Assembly: GCA_944364445.1 (NCBI GenBank)
Contig: CALVWC010000006.1
Location: 1-38,961, forward strand
Reading direction: 5' to 3'
Source: an uncultured Clostridia bacterium
Lineage (GTDB): Bacteria > Bacillota > Clostridia > Christensenellales > UBA1242
Length of the DNA: 38,961 bases
The notes beneath the pieces were generated by a model. That model did no database searches. It was given only the letters and a program-made list of their open reading frames with translations, and had not been told where the DNA came from. The translations under genes were made by a program, and so were the position numbers. Below, one piece after another: positions 34,051 through 38,961 of the stretch; position 1 is the stretch's first letter; each line of letters opens with the position of its first letter.

Positions 34051-35190
34051 ATGAATAAAAGTAGAATTAAATTTTTACCTTTTCTTTTATTAATCGGAGT
34101 GCTTTTCAGCCTCTTCTCTTTCCTGCCAAATTTTTCGGCAAACGCGGAAATTTCCATGCGAGAAAATGAAATTGTGGTGAGTAATGACGATTTTCAAGTT
34201 TCTTTCCAAGCAACCACCCGAAAAGGAAGTGCGCTATATCCTGAAATTAAAGACCCTGTCACCGTGATTGATGAGGATGGCGAAGGAAGAGAGGTTAATT
34301 ATTACTACTATAATTGGTCGGATATTTCCAACATAAGAATTACGATGGAAAGTTTGTCGCCACAAGGAAAGACCTTGACAGGTGTTAAAGTTGTGGTTTC
34401 TTACAGCGAAACTGAAGACTTGACTGAAAATGTTAACACTGACGAAACAATTTTTGAATATACTGTCACAAACATCTTCTCTCCCACACAACTTTACTAT
34501 TATATTGATGAAAACAGCATTAATGAAACAGAACTAAACAAAAATGGTCACGGCTTTGGAATTTATAAATTTGATATAATCTACACCTATTTCGACAATA
34601 ACGACGCTCAACAAGAAACTCCTCAGGAAATTTCCAGAAGCGTGGCAGAAAACGGCACATATTTTGCCATTCTTCCAGATGATATTGATGCTTTTAAATT
34701 AAATGACCCAAATAATGACATCTCCTTTTCCACATTGGTGACAAGTTCTGACACATTCTTAAATGCTTACACCATAAGTATTAATGAAGACACCTTTAAA
34801 TATGTCAACCCTGTGCATATTGTGTGGACGGTGAGAGGAGTTGACATCAACAACACCTTGTATGTTTTAACAGAAAGCGATGCAGTTGGCGAATTTGAAG
34901 GTTATGCGTATTTGTGGGATAATCTTCCAGAAGGCATTGAGGACGGATTTAGATATGGCAACACTTTCTTTTTTGATAGTAATGGCGTGGAAGGAAACTT
35001 TAATGTTAGGTGCTCAATCTATAACAGCAACGATGAACTTATCACTTTCCGAGAAGTTGCCGTTTCCACTGTGAAAATTGAAACCATTTCATATCTATGG
35101 CTTATCATTTTGTTAATCATACTCCTTTTAGTTATCATTGCTTCCATAATTTTGATTATCATTTTAAAGAAACAAGAAAAGATGTGGTAA
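34051..35190 (+). CDS. Secreted protein with C-terminal membrane anchor, unknown
   Basis: This 379-aa protein has a signal peptide (hydrophobic core about 9-26, predicted cut after S-A-N-A near 33), a large beta-rich external domain with many Y, N and acidic residues, one transmembrane helix (about 347-372) and a short basic cytoplasmic tail KKQEKMW. This is a type I membrane layout. The external part recalls Ig-like stretches of the giant lipoprotein in composition, but no repeat or named domain was recognised. It is divergent from the GlmU-like operon and convergent with the DUF4363 gene. Function unknown. A surface receptor or envelope scaffold is inferred from topology only. Confidence 0.75.
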   Translation: MNKSRIKFLPFLLLIGVLFSLFSFLPNFSANAEISMRENEIVVSNDDFQVSFQATTRKGSALYPEIKDPVTVIDEDGEGREVNYYYYNWSDISNIRITMESLSPQGKTLTGVKVVVSYSETEDLTENVNTDETIFEYTVTNIFSPTQLYYYIDENSINETELNKNGHGFGIYKFDIIYTYFDNNDAQQETPQEISRSVAENGTYFAILPDDIDAFKLNDPNNDISFSTLVTSSDTFLNAYTISINEDTFKYVNPVHIVWTVRGVDINNTLYVLTESDAVGEFEGYAYLWDNLPEGIEDGFRYGNTFFFDSNGVEGNFNVRCSIYNSNDELITFREVAVSTVKIETISYLWLIILLIILLLVIIASIILIIILKKQEKMW

Positions 35191-35207
35191 AACACATCTT
35201 TAATTTT
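35178..35207. terminator. Intrinsic terminator spanning a stop codon
   Basis: AAAGATGTG (35178-35186) and CACATCTTT (35193-35201) form a 9-bp stem. The TAA of the secreted-protein gene lies in the loop. A T-rich tract follows on the plus strand and another on the minus strand, so it may also serve the convergent DUF4363 gene. Confidence 0.75.
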
Positions 35208-35266
35208 TGCCTTTCAAGTCAACCAATTTTTTGCTTTCAATAAATCAATTTTCTTCAATAATTTTG

Positions 35267-35671
35267 TTAAAGAATGTTGTGTAAACTTGCGCCCATGAAA
35301 TGTTCGTATTGCTCGCGATAAAGTTTAATTAACTCCAAAGAAGCACGGAACTCTTTTTCATCGCCCTCTTCAATATATGATTTTAAGCGAGAAATTTCCA
35401 CACCGATTTCTTGAATAGATTTATGATTAACCACATAGCAAAGTTTCCATTCATTTGCAAACCAAGAATATTCCAAATTATCCACAAGCGTGCAAACATC
35501 ACTATTTTTTATGCCATCATTCTCTTCAATGGCAACCTCAATTTCATAGCAATAGTCATCAACAAGCGAAAGAGAGGACGAAACAAGGTCATCTTCCACC
35601 ACACAAACAGCGATTAAAACTGCAAGAAGAATTAAAATTGAAACAAGTTGAAACCACATAAATTTTGTCAT
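35267..35671 (-). CDS. DUF4363-type membrane-anchored protein
   Basis: This 134-aa protein has one N-terminal transmembrane helix (about 6-25) and an external, acidic, helical domain with the family-like W-x-x-x-W/L-x-Y-x-V-N-H-x-x-I-x-E-I pattern and an SLHNIL end. DUF4363 genes commonly follow DUF421 (YetF) genes in clostridia, as here. The ATG overlaps the TGA of the DUF421 gene (ATGA), so the two are translationally coupled and probably work in one membrane complex. Biochemical function is not known. Confidence 0.75.
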   Translation of the reverse strand: MTKFMWFQLVSILILLAVLIAVCVVEDDLVSSSLSLVDDYCYEIEVAIEENDGIKNSDVCTLVDNLEYSWFANEWKLCYVVNHKSIQEIGVEISRLKSYIEEGDEKEFRASLELIKLYREQYEHFMGASLHNIL

Positions 35672-36387
35672 TCGCTCACCTGTCCAAGCGGAGCAATGTT
35701 AAAGGTCACATATTTTTTGCCAAACGCCTGTGCAAAAACCGCTCCGCTTTTATCTATGGAAAGCACAAGGCAATCTTTGACCTTTTTAATCCCTGCCTTT
35801 TCCAAAATTTTGCCTATATCTTCTTTACTTATTTTTGCAATCTCAAGGTTGGTGATTTGAATTTTTCCCTCAGATATAATGTTAACAGGAAGTGTACTAG
35901 CCTCTAAAGAAAGTTTTAAATCTCCACAAGTCGCAGGAGCAAATTCGCTTTTTGGCAAAACGCTCATTTTTCCATTTGTTTCCATAATGGCGTATTGCAC
36001 TTGTTCAAGTTTAAAATATCCCTCTCCGCGAATTGCTTCCATAATGTCGTCAATAGTTAAATTTAAGGTTTTAAGCGCCCGATAATCTATGCCGTTTGGA
36101 TTTATCACAATCACAGGTTTACCACTCACAAAACGGCTAAATTTTGTGGAAAGTTTACAAAGCACAGTTAAAAGAAAATGCAAAACAACAAGCGTTAAAA
36201 GTGGAACAACTCCATGCAAAACTGGAACGGAAATTTCCGCCATGGGAATGGTGGCAAGGTCGGCAATAATTAAAGTTAGGACAAGTTCAAAAGGTTGCAT
36301 TTGCCCAAGTTGTCTTTTTCCCATAAGCCGATAAAGAAAAAGCACAATAATGTAAATTATAATCGCTCTAAGCACAATCGTTAACAT
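35668..36387 (-). CDS. DUF421 (YetF-family) membrane protein
   Basis: This 239-aa protein has three N-terminal membrane helices and a cytoplasmic DUF421 domain. Signatures are LYRLMGKRQLGQMQPFELV, ADLATIPM and GKPVIVINPNG. YetF-type proteins in Bacillus are linked to spore membranes and heat resistance, which fits the sporulation genes in this window, but the link here is an inference. The ATG at 36387 is chosen over one at 36423 because the family N-terminus begins there and a TATACT lies 6 nt upstream. There is no ribosome site. It is coupled to the DUF4363 gene by a 4-nt overlap. Confidence 0.85.
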   Translation of the reverse strand: MLTIVLRAIIIYIIVLFLYRLMGKRQLGQMQPFELVLTLIIADLATIPMAEISVPVLHGVVPLLTLVVLHFLLTVLCKLSTKFSRFVSGKPVIVINPNGIDYRALKTLNLTIDDIMEAIRGEGYFKLEQVQYAIMETNGKMSVLPKSEFAPATCGDLKLSLEASTLPVNIISEGKIQITNLEIAKISKEDIGKILEKAGIKKVKDCLVLSIDKSGAVFAQAFGKKYVTFNIAPLGQVSE

Positions 36388-36393
36388 GTGTTT

Positions 36394-36423
36394 AGTATAA
36401 ATAATAATCAAAAAATTAATCAA
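36394..36423 (-). promoter_or_regulatory. Predicted leaderless-type promoter of the DUF421-DUF4363 pair
   Basis: TTGATT (36418-36423), 18 bp, TATACT (36394-36399), 6 nt to the ATG. Confidence 0.55.
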
Positions 36424-36446
36424 AAAGTGGAAAAAAGTTCAAAAAT

Positions 36447-37976
36447 TCATGTTTTTTTCGCTTTTTTTTGCGGTTTTTTAAATTTTTCTTTGATTTTAAC
36501 AAAATAACTTTGCACGCTTACCACATTGAACATTATGCAAAGAAGAAGGAAAACCGAGCAACCAAAACCCGCAGAAATTATGATGTTGAATAGATCTGGC
36601 AAGACATACGACAAAAGCGAACTTAAAAAACTGGTTATGGCAAGCGACGGCAAAGAAAGAAGTATCATAAGGAAAAGTTGTTTAAAAATTTTAACTTCAA
36701 TTTTCAGTTTTCGCTTAAGCATGATGATGTTTAAAATGGCGGTTATTGCTGTGGAAACACCCATGCCAAAAGGCAAGGATAAAACTCCCATAGATTTTGT
36801 TAAACACATAACTGAAATAAATGTGAAAACACCGCCGATAACATAGTTTATAAACGACTTCACTTCCATGCCCACCGAGTTTAAAATTGAGGACGTTATG
36901 TTTGTTATGCCCATTGGAATCATTATCCACGCCGACATTTGAAGAAGGGTTCCGCTAAGCACTTCGCCAAACAAAAAATTACCTATCCTATCCCCTATCG
37001 CCATGAAAATTGGCACAATCAAAAAGGTGATAAAAAGTGTAAAGGTTATGGACGAAGAAACTCGCTTTTGAATGTGAGCATTATCATTTTGCACAAGCGC
37101 CATGGAAATATCTGGCACAAGCGCTGTGGAAAGAGAACCGATGAGCGTGGTTGGAAGAAAGAGAAGTGGAAATGTCATGCCAAGTGCTATGCCATAAATG
37201 CTCATCGCCTGTTCTTGCGTGAAACCTGCAAGCACAAGTTGTGCTGGAAGAATGAGAGCAATAAGTGGTTGCACCAAACTTCCCGCAACCCTAACCCCAG
37301 TTATTGGTGCAGACTTCAAAAACACAGACTTATATACCCTTGTTGGCTTGCCCATTTTTCCGCCATAGAAAAAGAAAAGTAAAACCACAAACACAGCAGA
37401 AAGTAAGCACGAAAGCGTGAACGACCAAGCCACAGTCATGGCACTTTGAAGCGCACTCATGCCACTGCCAAGCAAAAGAACGCAAAGTGCAATTTTCACA
37501 ACCTGTTCAAAAAGTTCTGTGACGCAAAGTGCAAAATAATTATCATATCCCCACATCACTCCGCGAAAAACAGAATAGACCGCTGAAAAAATGAGCGAAG
37601 GAAGAAGAATTATCAAAATGTTTATGCAATTTTCATCAGTGAATAGTTGAGAAAAGAGGTTTTTAAATATCAAGATTATTAAACACAAAATTATGCTAAC
37701 AACAAGTGCAATTAACAGACTGGAACTAACAAGAGAAGAAATTTCTTTTTTCTTGTTCGACACGCGATAGGATGCCGTCATACGCGAGATGATAAGTGTC
37801 AGCCCACTTGAAACCACCGTTAAAAGCACCATGAAAACAGAAAGAGCCACCTGGTAAATTCCAAGTGCTTCCGCGCCTATTGTTCTTGAAAGAAAAATCC
37901 TTAAAAGAAAGCCAAAAAGCCTTGTCAAGACTGAAAAAACGGTGATTATTGCCACATTTTTGAATATCGACTTCAT
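36447..37976 (-). CDS. SpoVB/MurJ-type polysaccharide flippase (MOP superfamily)
   Basis: This 509-aa protein has about 14 predicted membrane helices and the N-terminal pattern F-S-V-L-T-R-L-F-G-F-L-L-R-I-F-L-S-R-x-I-G-A-E-A-L-G-I-Y-Q written here in spaced form, typical of SpoVB and its relatives. Members flip lipid-linked oligosaccharides such as lipid II. SpoVB serves spore cortex synthesis, and YtgP/MurJ-type paralogues serve vegetative wall. Which one this is cannot be decided from the sequence alone. The SpoVB-like N-terminus and the nearby pth-mfd genes favour the SpoVB side. The C-terminus is lysine-rich. No Shine-Dalgarno; TATAAA lies 9 nt before the ATG with a poor -35. Confidence 0.85.
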   Translation of the reverse strand: MKSIFKNVAIITVFSVLTRLFGFLLRIFLSRTIGAEALGIYQVALSVFMVLLTVVSSGLTLIISRMTASYRVSNKKKEISSLVSSSLLIALVVSIILCLIILIFKNLFSQLFTDENCINILIILLPSLIFSAVYSVFRGVMWGYDNYFALCVTELFEQVVKIALCVLLLGSGMSALQSAMTVAWSFTLSCLLSAVFVVLLFFFYGGKMGKPTRVYKSVFLKSAPITGVRVAGSLVQPLIALILPAQLVLAGFTQEQAMSIYGIALGMTFPLLFLPTTLIGSLSTALVPDISMALVQNDNAHIQKRVSSSITFTLFITFLIVPIFMAIGDRIGNFLFGEVLSGTLLQMSAWIMIPMGITNITSSILNSVGMEVKSFINYVIGGVFTFISVMCLTKSMGVLSLPFGMGVSTAITAILNIIMLKRKLKIEVKIFKQLFLMILLSLPSLAITSFLSSLLSYVLPDLFNIIISAGFGCSVFLLLCIMFNVVSVQSYFVKIKEKFKKPQKKAKKT

Positions 37977-38037
37977 ACATAAATATTTATAAAAGTTTTC
38001 ATTTTTTTATGCATATAAATATTTAAAAGGAAAAAAT

Positions 38038-38205
38038 ATGAGTTTGAAAAAAATATCCTTCCCATATTATCGCGTGAGAGAGGGCGAAAATTTAAAAATC
38101 GTGGCAGAAAAATTTGGTGTTGACAGCACAAAAATACTTCTTGACAACAACCTTTCGCCAAAACAAGTTAGAGAAGGAATTTTAATTAAAATTAATAAAA
38201 ATTAA
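38038..38205 (+). CDS. Stand-alone 55-residue LysM protein
   Basis: ATG 38038, preceded by AAAAGGA at 7 nt, encodes 55 residues that are almost only a LysM domain: YRVREGENLKIVAEKFGV (11-28), then I-L-L-D-N-N-L and V-R-E-G-I-L-I-K-I (44-52). LysM binds peptidoglycan-type glycans. There is no signal peptide or membrane segment, so export is unexplained. It could act in the mother cell on spore layers or be a structural leftover. It is divergent from the SpoVB-like gene and convergent with the TVP38-like gene. Confidence 0.8.
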   Translation: MSLKKISFPYYRVREGENLKIVAEKFGVDSTKILLDNNLSPKQVREGILIKINKN

Positions 38206-38210
38206 AAAAA

Positions 38211-38240
38211 GAATAAAAATTTAATTTTATTCCGTTTTTT
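38211..38240. terminator. AT-rich terminator between convergent genes
   Basis: GAATAAAA (38211-38218) and TTTTATTC (38225-38232) with a 6-nt loop. A-run before and T8 after allow use on both strands. The stop codon of the TVP38-like gene (38227-38229) lies in the right arm. The stem is weak. Confidence 0.5.
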
Positions 38241-38961
38241 TTGTGTTTTTATAGCTTGATTTTTCTTTATTTGAATTTTGTTCCTCTTTTTGTATGCAAA
38301 TTTTTCTTGCAAGAAGTTCGTTAGTGACTTCTTTTTCTTCGCGTTTACTAGGTTTACCAAGTCGCTCGGAAAGTTCGTTCTTCTCACCTTTTTTATAGCC
38401 TTGAATTTTTGTATTTTTATTACCAAAAATCTTCAAGATAAAGTTTTCAATTTGTTTTTGATATTTGTAAGCCAAAACAATCACAACCACAATGGCAACA
38501 ATGATAACCGCCCAAACCGCAAGTCCCCAGCCATGATATGGAATAAGAGCGTTTACATAACTAACCGACAAAACGCCAAGAGGTCTTGAAATTAAATTTG
38601 TCACCGTGAAAAATGTCCAACTCATGTTTGTTAAACCTGCCACAAGGCACAGCACATCGTCTGGGAAAATTGGAAGAATCATCATGATGACAAAAGAATA
38701 TTTGGCATTGGATAAAAATTGCGTCCATTTGTTGCAAGTTTTTTCTCCCACCATGAAAACAACAAGTTTTTTTCCAAAAACTCTTCCAAGGAAAAAGGCA
38801 AAAATACTTCCAAGCAAAATTCCCGCAAGCGACAAAAGTCCACCTTGAAGCGGACCATAGACAAGGGAACCAGCAATAACCGTGACAGTGGAAGGAAGTG
38901 GCAAAAAGGTCACTTGAGCAAATTGAATGAAAATGAAGCCAAGTCTCCCCCAAATTCCCCA
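38227..38961 (-). CDS. TVP38/TMEM64 (SNARE-associated, DedA-like) membrane protein, 5' end outside window
   Basis: 244 residues are seen. The frame stays open to the right edge and reads W-G-R-L-G-F-I-F-I-Q-F-A-Q-V before T-F-L-P-L-P, so the GTG at 38913 is not the start. Family marks are the Q-V-T-F-L-P-L-P-S-T-V re-entrant loop, then G-x-L-V-Y-G-P-L-Q-G-G and the L-G-x-x-F-A-F-F-L-G-R block. About four membrane segments are visible, followed by a highly charged cytoplasmic tail of about 75 residues. DedA/TVP38 proteins move or scramble lipids such as undecaprenyl phosphate or phospholipids. The substrate here is unknown. Confidence 0.85.
   Translation of the reverse strand, partial: WGIWGRLGFIFIQFAQVTFLPLPSTVTVIAGSLVYGPLQGGLLSLAGILLGSIFAFFLGRVFGKKLVVFMVGEKTCNKWTQFLSNAKYSFVIMMILPIFPDDVLCLVAGLTNMSWTFFTVTNLISRPLGVLSVSYVNALIPYHGWGLAVWAVIIVAIVVVIVLAYKYQKQIENFILKIFGNKNTKIQGYKKGEKNELSERLGKPSKREEKEVTNELLARKICIQKEEQNSNKEKSSYKNTKKTE

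Noticed and set aside
38911..38913. GTG at 38913 as the start of the TVP38-like gene
   Set aside because: The same frame stays open to the window edge with family-like sequence, so the true start is outside.
1..38961. tRNA, rRNA, riboswitch, IS element or prophage genes
   Set aside because: No cloverleaf, rRNA core, transposase, integrase or known riboswitch core was recognised in the intergenic regions, which are all short except 22832-23147.

Overview
The window is a low-GC stretch of a bacterial chromosome with dense, mostly minus-strand genes and the standard genetic code (TGA is used as stop). SpoIIID, a SpoIIQ-like protein, a SpoVB/MurJ-type flippase, the pth-mfd pair and lipobox lipoproteins point to a monoderm, low-GC Bacillota (Clostridia-like) organism with endospore ancestry. 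I infer an uncultured gut-type lineage, but no gene here fixes the genus.

Layout. 1-672: 5' part of a DUF4116 tandem-repeat protein with a perfect consensus promoter. 748-4420: uvrB, two divergent paralogous winged-helix/membrane proteins, and a RadC-family protein. 4568-22831: one 18.3-kb reading frame for a 6087-residue lipoprotein built of Ig-like stretches, GLUG-type repeats and a glycine-rich C-terminal part. It fills 47 percent of the window. 22832-23147: an 11 percent GC spacer with the giant gene's promoter and a candidate small RNA. 23148-24953: sporulation-type block (spoIIID, acpP, a SpoIIQ-like M23 protein without catalytic histidines, a YwmB-like protein). 25096-27447: two membrane-anchored proteins of unknown function and a YbhN/LPG-synthase-type membrane protein. 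27581-33950: PrsA/SurA-like lipoprotein, mfd, pth and a degenerate, truncated GlmU relative. This keeps part of the Bacillus glmU-prs-ctc-pth-fin-mfd-spoVT-spoVB order. 34051-35190: a plus-strand secreted, membrane-anchored protein. 35267-37976: DUF4363, DUF421/YetF and a SpoVB-like flippase. 38038-38961: a 55-residue LysM protein and a 5'-partial TVP38/DedA-like protein.

How the genes fit together. DNA repair (UvrB, Mfd, RadC family), envelope building and folding (MurJ/SpoVB, PrsA-like, LysM, lipoproteins) and sporulation regulation or engulfment (SpoIIID, SpoIIQ) dominate. Two signals recur. First, promoter-proximal genes without a Shine-Dalgarno site often have a sigma-A -10 box ending exactly 6 nt before ATG, so the predicted mRNA starts at the AUG (leaderless). 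Second, there are degenerate copies of known enzymes (GlmU, SpoIIQ) whose binding folds remain while their catalytic residues are lost. The giant lipoprotein and the leaderless start pattern are the most unusual things in the window.
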